From assembly GCF_002105155.1 (NCBI RefSeq), contig NW_019029024.1, positions 202,001 through 266,000 of the forward strand: a stretch of DNA of 64,000 bases, written 5' to 3'. This document shows positions 32,921 to 43,972 of the stretch, in pieces. Both the position numbers and the translations under genes were made by a program. This DNA comes from Lobosporangium transversale (lineage: Eukaryota > Mortierellomycota > Mortierellomycetes > Mortierellales > Mortierellaceae). The notes below the pieces were generated by a model. That model worked only from the letters and a program-made list of their open reading frames with translations, made no database searches and was not told the DNA's origin. Every line of letters begins with the position of its first letter. Position 1 is the first letter of the stretch.

Positions 32921-35900
32921 ATGGGAATCGTGGGTTTGTGGCCCTTCGTTCGAAACAAGGGCTACGAGGCAGATGTTTACTCTCCATTCCTTACCTCTAA
33001 GCTCAATGACAACACAATCTCCGGCATTCATCGTGTTGATATCATGGCATCATTTTACAGTACCATCCGTTTTGCCTATACCAATCACCCTCCAGATATT
33101 GCTCACACTATACTCGAAAGCAAAATAACAAGCTATGGAATTCCTCGATCCTCATGGCTGTACCTCGATGGGATAGCACCGAAAGAGAAGTTAATGAAGT
33201 ATCGGAAGCGGATGCTGGATCGCGAGATAGCGAGTCAGAAGGCTCAAGAAACTCTCAAAATATTGGAAAGCATCATCAAAGAACGACCTCAGAGTCCGTA
33301 AGAGCCTCTTTATTAAGATCAGGAAACTTATCAATGCAGCCTTTCGTTGGTCGCCAGAGCTCAAAGGATCCTTTGCCCATTACATGTGCAGCAAGGGTTG
33401 GAATATAAAAGAATGTCCCTATGAGGCTGATACGGCCATTGCGGACGAGACAATGCCCGGTGATGTAGTGATCTCCGCTGATGGTGACATGTTTGGCTAT
33501 GGCAACATCACGACAATCTGGCGGCCGTGCTCTCATCACAAATTTCTTGTGTACGATGTGTCCCGACTGTGCTGCAAACTCTTCAAATATCTAGAGATCA
33601 ACTCACAGTGCTATGCATTATATCCTCCAATGATTATAACCGCAACGTACCAACCCTTGGACTAGTCACCAATTTTAAGATTGTCAAGTCATTGACACCA
33701 GAAGGTAGCATTATACAGTAAAATTATGACGCTTACAGTTAGATTTGGAAATGCCATTCTATTTTATTTTGTTTTGTGAGTAGATCCGGCTACTATGGTT
33801 CAGAACTATCTTCAACACGAGCAAGTCATCAGCGAAGATGTCTCCACTAATCAGTTTGAGCCAGCTTTAGACGTCTTTGTGTTTCGAAAGCAGACGAAGC
33901 CACTCACCGATATTCCAGCTGTTGATGGGGCTATCACAATATATATCGATCTTGAGAAAAAGTTTAATGATCTTCGCGATTTACTAAAAGAGAGAAAGGA
34001 TGAGCAACGTGCTCTGAAGGATCAAAATAGGTAATGTACTATGGTAGTAATACTACAACAGCTGAAAAAAAAAAAGTAATAGCGAGCTAATATGCCTCTT
34101 TAATTCCCTTGTTTTTAACGATCCGGGTAATGATCACAATTGAACATGTCATCCAACTCTTTCAACAAATGTCGTACTATGGATCGATTTCCTGAACAGT
34201 GGCCGCCTCCTCATGAATCTGAGAGGAGATACAAGTATAGAAAACGCTTCTCGCTCAAAACTCGTACACGTCTTTTAGAACATGAGCCCCCGGAAAAAAT
34301 GAAACAGTATGTTCTGAAACCATGGACTTCGCGCGATCAGAGTGACAGTAAGCCGCCCAAGAAGAAGCAACGCAAAGAGAGGAAAAAATTGAGAGCTCTG
34401 GATAAAAGAAGGCTGGTCGAAGCAATGCAATCAGTGCTCCTATTCGGACCATTCGAATGGATATCAGGATTCGAATGCTATTCGAATCGAACCAGGATAT
34501 GGCTTATTCGAATCAAATCGAATAGGAGCACTGGCGGCTATAGATCAGAAGACCGCAAAGGGTTCAAGGGATACAAAGCCAGAACGTCAACGATACTCAT
34601 CCAGGAAATGGTTGACCATATAAGATATATCCAGGATGACGATTTCGACCCTAGTTTATATCAAGAGCGTGACTACGTCCTAAGAGGCTCGATTCGGACT
34701 GACGGTTTCCTTCTTCAACTTATTGCATTCAAACTAAAGGAGCTTAATGCAGTCAAATACAAGCGCCTGCCTGAGGAGAAGCTTCCGTCTCGTCTCACGT
34801 CCACCCTCGGAGGAACAGGAGATTTTCTCACCGAAATCAGAAATGTGGTAAAGACTAGGAAGGATGTGCTAGACCTTTGGGGAACGGAGCCAGACAAATC
34901 AAGATCCTCGGCCTAGATCTAGGTCAAGCTTTCATCGCTGGAGCCAGCGCTTTACTACCTGACAGTCTCAAGACAGATAAAGGCAAAGGGATCGATACGT
35001 CAATCAGGAAACCGACTGATAAAGACACTAAGTCACATTCTGCTACAAGGTTCTACAACTTGGCTATAAGCCAAAAAGCAGCGTACCAACCCACTTTGAG
35101 ACATCGACACTGGCAAGAATGGAAGAAAGCAAAGACAGTATATGACACCATGTCTGTTACTGGAATTGAAAGCTCACTACCCTCCCTTCGCGGCGACAAT
35201 GCCAGTGTCAAGGATTACGTAGCAAGGTTGGAGGAGGTTGAGGCTCATCTGGGTTCGTTTTACAATGACTCCAAAACCTGGAAGAAGAATAAGTGGGACG
35301 CAGGAAAGGCAAGAAGTGAAGAATATGGACATATGGTGAACAGCCCTCTCAAAATCATTGGAGGGACAATAGGGGAGATCCAAAAAGACGAAAACAAGAT
35401 GATTAATGGCATTGGCCTTGGCAAGTTCCAGTCCAGCAGAGGACTTTCATCTCTTCACGAAAGCTTCAAGTCATATTTTGTGAGAACGGTATGTAGTAAG
35501 TAGTAGACGAATCCTTTGTTATGGTTGTTCATAATGTGGTTCAAACATACTAATTGTTATTTATTCTTCTTGTTAGGCAAGGGCTCTAGGCTATATCGTA
35601 GTCGGGGTAAATGAATTTTATACCTCGAAAAGATGCCCGAGCTGCGAAGGATTCGTTTGCCAGGTAGACATAAGGAGGCTTTACTGCAAGAAGTCCATCA
35701 CAGAGACGTAATGGCAGGCCACAACATTGCCAATGCAGTCCGCGGCCAGCTAATCAACCAACAGCGACCCTCATATCTTCAACCACAGGATGAAGCTGGC
35801 AACTTTCTCTGGATGGTACAGAAAGTCCCGCTCATGGATGCCAGCAGTTCTGGAAGCGGAAGCCAGGGGCACAAGCGCCAACCAATGACGGAAGGGTCAG

Positions 35901-35926
35901 AGCCAAAACGAGTTCAAATAGATTAA
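32921..35926 (+). pseudogene. Decayed FEN/XPG-like plus TnpB/Fanzor-like nuclease gene (copy 1)
   Basis: The 5' part opens MGIVGLWPFVRNKG and continues with WLYLDGIAPKEK, like the N-region of FEN1/XPG nucleases. The internal XPG region follows in another frame (CPYEADTAIA, VVISADGDMFGYG, SSNDYNRNVPTLG). A basic linker (about 34140-34420) leads to VLRGSIRTDGFLLQLIAF, then a RuvC-I-like ILGLDLGQAF, NGIGLGKFQSSRG, a zinc-ribbon start YTSKRCPSCEGF and a RuvC-III-like HRDVMAGHNIANAV. Everything is in the same order as in the copy at 44.3-47.8 kb. At least three frame changes without fitting introns (near 33600, 34890 and 35690) and a 100-bp palindromic insertion show that this copy is broken. Two introns do look real (from 34031; 35489-35576). 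Function inferred only: an RNA-guided or structure-specific nuclease of a mobile element. Confidence 0.65.
34433..34532. mobile_element. 100-bp palindromic insertion in the nuclease pseudogene
   Basis: The ends are a perfect 14-bp inverted repeat (AGTGCTCCTATTCG at 34433-34446 and its complement at 34519-34532). The inside carries four copies of the palindrome ATTCGAAT. The copy at 44-48 kb has no such sequence at the matching place. The frame stays open through it. It looks like a very short foldback or MITE insertion; I see no target-site duplication. Confidence 0.6.
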
Positions 35927-36448
35927 TTTAGAAATTTTAGTAGACTAATTTTGCGTGTCAGCAAACACGCCAGTCGAGTGTGGGCGAGTTTTTGTATGTG
36001 TAATAAGGGCTCTCCGTTAGAGCATTTATGACGTAATTAATAAATCTTCATGAATAATGAACATCCATAAAAACATATTGTACTTGCAGCTAAATACAGC
36101 CAAAGTTGGATAAAATAAAATGTGGAACAAGTGTAATGAGATAGAAAGATGAGGTTTATTATCTATCAATATTCGTTAAATATACGGGTAAAAAACATAA
36201 TCAGACTAGAGAAGAGATTTATAACACTCTGTTTATTTTGGAGTGAACATCAAATAACGGACCATATTGGCGCTGCGAAGTAACATCTTTACTCTTTCTG
36301 CCATCTAAAGAAAGTTGATTTTGGTGATAATAGCCATTAATAAATAGGTGTGAGTTGTACAATAAAATTAAAGGCGAAGACAGAAAGAGAATGCAGCTGG
36401 AGGATAATTCCGCAATAATTACCTTGTCATTGTTTATTACTTCCAATT
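35927..36448. other. Spacer after the nuclease pseudogene
   Basis: It contains a small stem-loop 28 bp past the stop (35954-35971, arms GCGTGT and ACACGC) and otherwise AT-rich DNA. In TnpB/Fanzor loci the guide RNA lies at the 3' end of the gene, so this flank is where one would look; nothing in the sequence proves one. Confidence 0.3.
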
Positions 36449-36697
36449 CTAGCAGGTACAGTGACTGTGGCAGTTTCTACAGCTGTTACAACATTTTCCT
36501 GAAGGGTTAGACGCCTTGCATGTCCCACAAATGTAATTCATAGTGCTTGCACTATTAATCATATTGGACATTAATTTCTTGAAAGATATGTCAGTGAATT
36601 GTTTTGCAGGTTTAGTGAAAAGATGGTTTGGGAATGAAATAAAATTCAGGAAGATCACTTTCTTTTTATTTCTATTTTCTCCTTTGGTTGTCGCCAT
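36449..36697 (-). CDS. Small Cys-rich ORF, unknown
   Basis: An 82-residue frame starts at ATG 36697 (MATTKGENRNKKK) and ends in a Cys cluster (ICGTCKASNPSGKCCNSCRN). The CxxC pairs suggest a zinc-binding knuckle. The frame also extends upstream without a Met into the left direct repeat (about 36714-36748). No family is recognised; it may be a remnant of a transposon gene. Confidence 0.3.
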   Translation of the reverse strand: MATTKGENRNKKKVIFLNFISFPNHLFTKPAKQFTDISFKKLMSNMINSASTMNYICGTCKASNPSGKCCNSCRNCHSHCTC

Positions 36698-36713
36698 GTT
36701 TGTGCTCCCTTTA

Positions 36714-36748
36714 TTTCTTACTTCGCCATGTTTTAGTTCACTTTTTTC
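36714..36748. repeat. Left copy of ~34-bp direct repeat bracketing the Crypton region
   Basis: This matches 41865-41899 in the same orientation with two or three mismatches; the shared core is TTCTTACTTCGCCATGTTTT. Confidence 0.75.
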
Positions 36749-36781
36749 ATGTTTGTGCTGGCATAATTCAGTGTAGTGCAC

Positions 36782-37168
36782 ATGACCTTTACAGAAATTA
36801 CAAATGAATAAATTTATTAGGTATCACGTGCACTGACCATCGATTATATTGCACTACCACTTACGTATCATGCATTCAGCGTCCCAAAAAATGCACTGTA
36901 TACCTAGGCTATTTTTATGAAGTTTTCTAGGTACTCAGGCACCTTTTTTTTCACCTTTAATGCTGATTGGCGCAAATGAGATCACGCCATGCAAGAAAAG
37001 GTTGATTTGTAATGTCAGGAATGAATGAGGATGAAGCTGACAAAAGGAAAGGTGAGAACAATAAATTGAAGTCCATTTTGCTTCTCATTCTTTCATTCCT
37101 CTTTAACTAATCTATCTCACAAAACCACGTCATTATATCTATCTACCCGCTTTCATATTACTTAAATT
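36782..37168. other. Intergenic region, no gene recognised
   Basis: This 387-bp stretch has no coding frame. The last ~130 bp before 37169 are rich in TC and CAC motifs (CTTTCATTCCTC, CTCACAAAACCACG), as in fungal 5' UTRs, and probably hold the promoter of the ORF at 37169. Confidence 0.4.
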
Positions 37169-37831
37169 ATGTCTTCCTCTAACAACACTGCTTCCTCTTC
37201 CACCAGCCAAGTTGCTGGCAAAAAACGCGCTCGTGAGGAATTGGAAAACGACAAGAGCGCAAGTCGCCAGACCTCACCTTCCCTAGAAGGTCCACCTGCT
37301 GCCCTAGCGTTCCACTATGTGCCATGGGAACGTCCCACCAAAAATATACACGAAATCCAGAAGCTCTTTCTTGAGGGTCCATTCTGTACTTTCAGGGAGC
37401 GGGAAGACAGTGAGCTTTATCAGGATGGCGATGAAGGGAGTCCTCGCAAGATCCTCTTTCTAGAGGGAGTGCTAAAACGCGATTTGTCCAGCAAACCCGT
37501 GACGCGTGGCAAATTTGAGATTTTCGGGCTTCATGAACCATCGCTGATCAAGCAGCTGAAGCGTCGTGACCTCAGGCTGATCAAAAACACGGAATTGCAA
37601 CGGTTAGAAGCGTTAGCTAGGGCCTCGCAACGCGCACCGGCTGCTGTCGTTTCAGTTGCAACAGAGACTGACCGTCCAGAGTCGACGCTAGAGATGTCAG
37701 AACGACAGCTCCGAACGGTTCTCACTGAACTGGAATCAGTTAATGTGGACTCGCCTCGTAACAAGCTTTTGCAAGAAAAAGCAGCACTGTTGTTAGATGT
37801 GTATAGAACCTTTAAACCAGTTGCGGAATAA
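37169..37831 (+). CDS. Hypothetical single-exon protein next to the Crypton
   Basis: An intronless frame of 220 residues. It starts with a Ser/Thr-rich leader, then a basic KKRAREELEND patch, a central part with AFHYVPWERPTKNIHEI and FCTFREREDSELYQDG, and a C-terminal helix (MSERQLRTVLTELESV, LLQEKAALLLDVYRTF). No family is recognised. It is tail to tail with the recombinase gene (88 bp between stops) and lies inside the direct-repeat pair. It may therefore be a second gene of the same element, or a host gene the element landed beside. Confidence 0.5.
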   Translation: MSSSNNTASSSTSQVAGKKRAREELENDKSASRQTSPSLEGPPAALAFHYVPWERPTKNIHEIQKLFLEGPFCTFREREDSELYQDGDEGSPRKILFLEGVLKRDLSSKPVTRGKFEIFGLHEPSLIKQLKRRDLRLIKNTELQRLEALARASQRAPAAVVSVATETDRPESTLEMSERQLRTVLTELESVNVDSPRNKLLQEKAALLLDVYRTFKPVAE

Positions 37832-37919
37832 AGTGTTGTTTTCAAAAATATATATTATCATGAGTATAAAAAATTCGTACGGCGGTGCACTTTGGAGAGT
37901 ACATCAAAACCATAGCTTT

Positions 37920-40900
37920 TTATTTGCCCTTCTTCTTTTGGATAGACTTAAAGTACGCGTTTGAGGACCCAGCTTGCCTGATTGCAGTATCCATTGTCGT
38001 TTTTGCCTTTATAACTCTGTCGTTCAGTGTTGGTCCTTCAGTCTTCAGGACCTCAGCCAGAGTAGCAAAGATAATTCTTCGCTTGAGCATATACTGGTTC
38101 CTAAGATTAGGATTCCAGCCTTTGCGCCAGTCCTTTTGGAACCTATTCAAACTCCAAATCGATGGCTTTGCCCCCTGGGCCGTAAACCATTCATCCCAAA
38201 GAGGAAAAAGAGGGGTGACCCTTGACAACATAGAGAAATTTGGGGCTGCAGCTCTGACCTGGTCAATTGGGAGCTGCAAGTAAGTCTCTGCAATCTTATC
38301 CGCTAAACATTCCAACTTCATTGTTTCCATGGCTTCATTTATCCCTCCATCTTCCTCTTGTTCCTGCACCTCGGGGTCTACTTGGTCTAGTTGCTCATTT
38401 TGGCCTGGTTGCTCGTCTTGGCCTGGTCGCTCATCCTGCTCTGGTTGCTGCTCCAAAGCATCCATCCCCCTTTGTTCAAATCCCCGCGGCTGCTCCTGGA
38501 GATGCTGCCTTGGAGGTATATGATGTATAAGGTCATTCAACTGTTGTTCTTGCTCTTTCGCTTGACGCTGCTCTTGTTGCGTCAGAATGCGATGCTCGTT
38601 CTCCATATCACTAGCTAAATGCCCAAAAGACCTGGCGGTTGTCTTCGTAAGGTTCGACATTACAGTTTGAAGCCCTTGTACGATGGTTATCATCTCACGA
38701 TGCATATGACTGCATGTTCTAGACCAGCCAGCATTACTATTCTCCGCTGTAGCTTGGAGTGCGCCCATAAAATCATCACGTACGTAATGATCCAAAGATG
38801 ACACGCTCGATTTGATGGCTTGAAGCTCTTGATGGATGACTGGAGCATTGAAACGGAGACTGTCGTTTGTTGGTGATTGTGTCTTCTGCATGGCATCGTG
38901 AAGTCGCAAAGAAAACTCTTGGAACAGTTGCGACGAAAACACAGGGTTACTAGTGAAAACGTGGTGCTGGCTGTAGATACACAATGGATCGCCATTGCAC
39001 GCCATCAGAGCAACTGCATCTTGTAAAATAACCTTGCGCAAGTGGGCTAGGATAAGCATGATTCGCATGGCTGGAATGTACTCAGCTGGATAAGGTACTG
39101 ACTCATTGTCAGGACGATTCAGATCTTCGGGACGATCCATCATAACGTTCTCCATCCATCTGGCCCAATCGACATTGTCTGGAAACAGCTCCTCAATGAA
39201 TGGAAAGATTTGCTTCTGTAATTCAACAGGCGGTATAACGGTGTTCCGCGGAAGCCAGAAATCCTCATTCTCGTGGAGAAATCCGGCCATTTTAAATGGT
39301 ACAGTCTGCGCTACCGGACTAAGGTAATGCGTTACCAAGCGGCGATGGTTCCAATTACCATGTTGGGCAATATCTTCGATGCTAGCCCCATTGGCTTGCG
39401 CATGTTGCGCCCCAGCCTTACGGCCACTATGAGTAACCTTGGATGATGTGTAATGCGCTAGCTTCATCACCTCGCTTAGAGATCTGAGTATGGCTATGCT
39501 ATTGGTTAGGAAACAGAGTACAAAACTTCATGTAATGGCGTATTTGCATTTCTGATAATTTCACTTGCCTGTAGAGAGTCGCAGCATCCATCGCTTTGTA
39601 TTTGTCAGAGGCATGTACAAGGTACTGGGATTTCCAGTCATGCATGCGGAAATTTGGAGTAGATTCTTTCGTCTGTTGTGTAAGGTAAAGGGGTATTTTA
39701 ATCATGGATGAATATTAATAGACAGCTTATATGCTGAGTTAATCTTCAACAGCAACCCATAGAAGCAGCCAATACGTACCATCCACTGCTCGAATAGATA
39801 AAAAGCGAGGCATCCAACAGGGCAAATCTCTACGTCCTTGTTACGAATAAATACAGAATGGAGCGTATGATCATTGTTCATTTTTCCTTGAGGGATTGCT
39901 ATTACAATCCCAAGTGCGAACTGGTGTCCATTTCCAGCAGTCGCAAAGTGGTGGGGAAATAAGTGGCTCACTAAGGCATCTCGTATACTTTGTCCCCGAG
40001 TGATCATAAAATGATTAAATGCAAAACACAGACGATTACGCGCGCCAACTACTTCTGTGTCCTGGAGACAGCACTCAGATGCTTATAGCTCCTGCTCCAC
40101 GAGATCTTCATAAATTTCTTGAACATAGATAGAGGATATCCCGCACCAACTGTCAGTTGCAGAACGTCCTGGGACGACGTTCTTTTGTGATGCCTGTAAA
40201 TCAAGATAAGCCGGATAGAATAGTTGTAAGGCAGAGTTTTATGCAAGGCAGCTATAATAGAGTCACAATACCCACTATATTTTCTAAAACTTACTCCTTT
40301 CTATACCCGTCCAATAGCGCGATAACTTCAGGGACGCGTGTAGTACCTATCACATTTGCGGCCACGTTGTTATCCGAACACTGTTGAATGTAGAGATCTC
40401 GAATTCCTTTGAGATAAAACGCGATCGTTGGGTAAGCAGGATAATCGCCTTCATAGCTTTCTGTCTTGTGGACACGAGCGGGCAACACACTGAGATGAGG
40501 GTTCTCTTCATCTATTATGACTTTTGGAGCCAGGAGCTCGCGGACATACACTAGGACCTTTTCACGAGTGACCGTGTTATCGTCGCTGTACCTCTTGCGC
40601 TCGCACCATTCCTTGGGATGAATAGAATGAATTATAAGCTTTGAGCTATTTCTCCATATGGCATATATCCACCTTGTACCTAGTGACTAAGGAAATGCTT
40701 ACGTTCCAATGTTTCTGATAAGCTTTATACTGCTCTTGAGTGGACCTTGCTTGATTATTTTTACGGACGGCCGAGGCTAATAGTATTGACTCTCTCTCAG
40801 ACAGCGCGTTGCTAAGGTCATAGTCAGCCTGTGTAAGTGGTCGCTGTGGCCTATGCTGTTGTTGTGTAACGATGGGCGTTGAGCTAGCTGTTGAGGTAAT

Positions 40901-41236
40901 CGTTGCAGGATCATCTGTTCCAGCTTCGAACATATCTATGGCAGGACGCTTCCGTGTTCCTGGCTTTTCTTTCAACTTCCTCTTTAGCGGCATTACTGGG
41001 CAATAGATACAGCATTCAGCATTGTAAGAAGAGTAAGAGGGTTGATGGTCTACCAAATTAATTTTCAAAATAAAAAAGTGGGAGAAATGATGCTGGTTAC
41101 CTAATTCTCCATCCTCTTCATCCTGTTCATACAGCACTGCTTCGGGGTCGACGGCCTCATTCATCGACTGTAACTCTGCACTTTGTTGAAGAATGGCTTC
41201 AATATCCTCTGCCTCTGGTTCAAAAGTAACGTTCAT
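37920..41236 (-). mobile_element. Crypton-type tyrosine recombinase with GCR1_C-like tail
   Basis: The gene encodes a tyrosine recombinase of the Crypton group, which moves DNA through site-specific recombination. Exons that fit are 41236-41101, 40995-40703, 40611-40295, 40193 to about 40050, then about 40067-39780, 39672-39569 and 39483-37920. The middle reads ARNRLCFAFNHFMITRGQSI and LFPHHF, like the Ndc10/Crypton domain. The catalytic end has THSGRKAGAQHAQANGAS and GNWNHRRLVTHYLS, which supply an Arg and the nucleophilic Tyr. The C-terminal ~50 residues (PSIWSLNRFQKDWRKGWNP) match the GCR1_C DNA-binding module seen in such elements. A Gln/Glu-rich linker precedes it. The frame change near 40050-40066 has no fitting intron, so the copy may be damaged. 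One intron (39568-39484) is GC-AG with donor AG|GCAAGT. Confidence 0.8.
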
Positions 41237-42040
41237 AATCTGTTTCTAGCTCTGCTGATATAAAAAAAAAAAATAAATAAATAAAGAAAGAAGGCGTGAG
41301 ACTGAGGCCATAGAGGGTCGGCGTACGGCTCTAAGCAAATGGGATACATAATGGGTCCTTTGCTCAGAAGCACTCCTACTCTCTTAGAGGGTGTTGGTAT
41401 TGCGTTTTATTGAATCCATCTTTTTTTTTTTTCTAAAGGGGTTACGGGGACAAGAGACAGGAACGCCGAGAAAGTAAATGAGTGAGTGGGAAGGAGAGCT
41501 TACTCGGTTTAGAAGGGTTTGGAAAGGTGTTGGGTGTAGCAATGAAGAAGGAAGAAAAGGAATGCATGAATGCATGAGACATTTTTTTTTTTTTTTTTTT
41601 TTTTCCCAGTATAGCCTGGGAGGTATTTGCAGAGGTTACAAGCAGGATTACAATTGGTGCGAAAACACAATCACATATATACTTATTGAATACAAATTTT
41701 GTAATTTAAATTGTTAAGATTTCATTTTGTAATCCGATTACAGCAAACTACCGTTTCAGTAAATATCAGTAAAACAAAAGTAAGTAAAAAGTATATTTTC
41801 GGTAAAGTAAAAATTTACTGAAAAAAAAACTCCAGTACGTATGTTAAGTACATCAGTACAGGTCACTTCTTACTTCGCCATGTTTTAGCTCATTTTTTTC
41901 TATATACTTTGCCTTGTTGCTTGTTTCTCCACATGGGTAATTGGCTTGTGGCAGCCAAGCGTTCATAGCGGCGTTGTTTTTTTGAATCTTTTATGCGTTC
42001 TCCCTATCCTCCATGTAAGCGCAGAAATCCAGCATTGTCG
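41237..42040. other. Spacer between Crypton and foldback element
   Basis: It contains the Crypton 5' flank, a ~22-nt T run (41582-41604), AT-rich DNA and the right direct repeat (41865-41899). No gene is supported. Confidence 0.5.
41865..41899. repeat. Right copy of ~34-bp direct repeat bracketing the Crypton region
   Basis: Same orientation as the copy at 36714-36748, about 5.15 kb away. The match starts at TTCTTACTTCG and ends in the T run after TTTTAGCTCA. Confidence 0.75.
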
Positions 42041-42834
42041 AAAGTTCGTAGGCTCGTCACCAGCCTGGGGTCAAAGCCACGTGCTGCGAATGAACGTGCT
42101 GCAAGGCGGAATTGCCTGTTGAGGCAATTTGTGACAGCTCTTGTCGAAGCTTTTTACTCAGGCTGGAGACAAACATTGGTTATTAGCTGGGACGTTACAA
42201 ATTTTTTTGAAGTCGAAAAATATATGGGAGTTCATATGCTCTAACGGTCAAAAAAAGATTTTGAAGTCGAAAAACATATACGAGTTCATACAATTTTTTT
42301 CCTTGCCAAATGTTGTCGAGTCTTCACACCATGAGCACTACCCTGCCCGCACGCTTCAACATAAATGACAATTACTGTATGCATTCACTGTTCTCACGCT
42401 CTTTTCTCCTCTCTCATCTCCACCAACACTCTTGCATCCTAACTTTGCTATTCAGAAATTAAAGATAAAAAAAAAAAAAAATTAAAAAAAAAATAGAGTG
42501 CAAGAAAAATAAACTCGAAAAAAAAGACAATGAAAGCAACAAAAGTGAAGTTTGTAACAAATACGAAGCAGAAGACAAATATTGATCAGACGCTAGCTAA
42601 GATCTTCCAGAATATGGAAAAGCGCAGGCTTACTCTCAAGGGCTTTCTAAAAGCATGCTTCGAGTCGAACGACTCAGACGTGAATTTGCACCATCCCAGC
42701 TAATAACCAATGTTTGTCTCCAGCCTGAGTAAGAAGCTTCGGAAAGAGCGGTCACAAATTGCCTCAACAGGCAATTCCGCCTTGCAGCACGTTCATTCGC
42801 TTCGACCTCAGGCTGGTGACGAGCCTAGAAAGTT
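42041..42834. mobile_element. Foldback (MITE-like) element with ~155-bp inverted arms
   Basis: The left arm (42041-42204) and right arm (42682-42834) are reverse complements over about 150 bp at roughly 90% identity. Long perfect blocks are shared, for example GAATGAACGTGCTGCAAGGC-type sequence and CATTGGTTATTAGCTGGGA. The enclosed ~480 bp contains a direct repeat (42208-42238 and 42260-42290) and no credible coding frame. Long arms and a non-coding centre define a foldback element. The autonomous partner is unknown. Confidence 0.8.
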
Positions 42835-43939
42835 CACTAAGTACAAGTTGGATAATCTTAAGGGGTCAACTATATTAATTTGATTTAAATTTAAGGTTAG
42901 ACTTTATTAAACTCCAAACGATCTGCAAACTTTGCTTGACGCTAAATCGTGATTTAAGTTACGGGATCATGTGAACTCGTTGCCTCTTTTCATACATTAT
43001 CCTTCATAGCCCAGCGACCCTTTCCTGTGTAATCTTTCAGGAAAGGGTTGCTGGTACGGATAATGAGCGTAGGACTTCCTTTGTCGCCTTCGCTATCCAA
43101 CATACCTCACTTTTCCTAGCACATGCCTTTTCATACCATATATGTCAGGCTCGAATGTATATGACTCGAAAGCCCTTTAAAATATCTATCATAGGTTGAG
43201 GATCCCTACCTGCTCTATATCTTTTTATTATTATAATTTTTTTTATTTTTACAAAGTTGGAGGAAGAGGAAACTAGATGGGGAACCAGGCTCAGATTATA
43301 TCACCTGAAAGCCCTTCAAAATGCCTATCAGTGGCCAAAATCCAAACCTCCATCTCTTGTATCCGGCGAGTTATTCCAATACAACCATTTTTTTTTTTTT
43401 TTTAGCAGTAAGATGCCTCAACAACAAATTCTTCCTCAGTTTAGAATAAAACTACAACCTGGTCTAGTCCTGCCCTGTTTCCCCGCTTAAAAAAATCCCT
43501 CCCTCCCCTTGTTCTGCTTGTCTGTTCCTGACATATTATCCACACTATCATTCTCTTATTTCAAGCATGGTTGTTAGTTTGCTTAGACTAATATTTGGTA
43601 GTTGCTTTCTCCAAAGTAAATACTGGTCTTGTTTTTTTTACCATAATCTGAAATTAAAAGAGAGTACGTTCTATCTCGTCCGCCCTCTTTTTTTTTTCTT
43701 TACTAAACAGACGCTGTGTTAATTCCGACACTATGCATGTTGAAGGTGAATGTCGGCATTGACGATAAATTTTGCGTTAGCATTAGCATTATTATCTTGT
43801 TACCACATACATGTACCTCTTTTGTTATCACTTGCCTCTTTTATTACCACTTTTTCTACTAATTAGTTGCCAAGCAACGTTTTTTTAGGGATCTCATAAT
43901 GTATTTTTACAAAATATCTAGCTAGATATACAATATTTA

Positions 43940-43972
<33 letters not shown>

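Noticed and set aside
43140-43360. Two similar ~50-bp blocks (GAAAGCCCTT...CTATCA)
   Set aside because: Similarity is too loose by eye to call a repeat; mentioned only in the spacer description.
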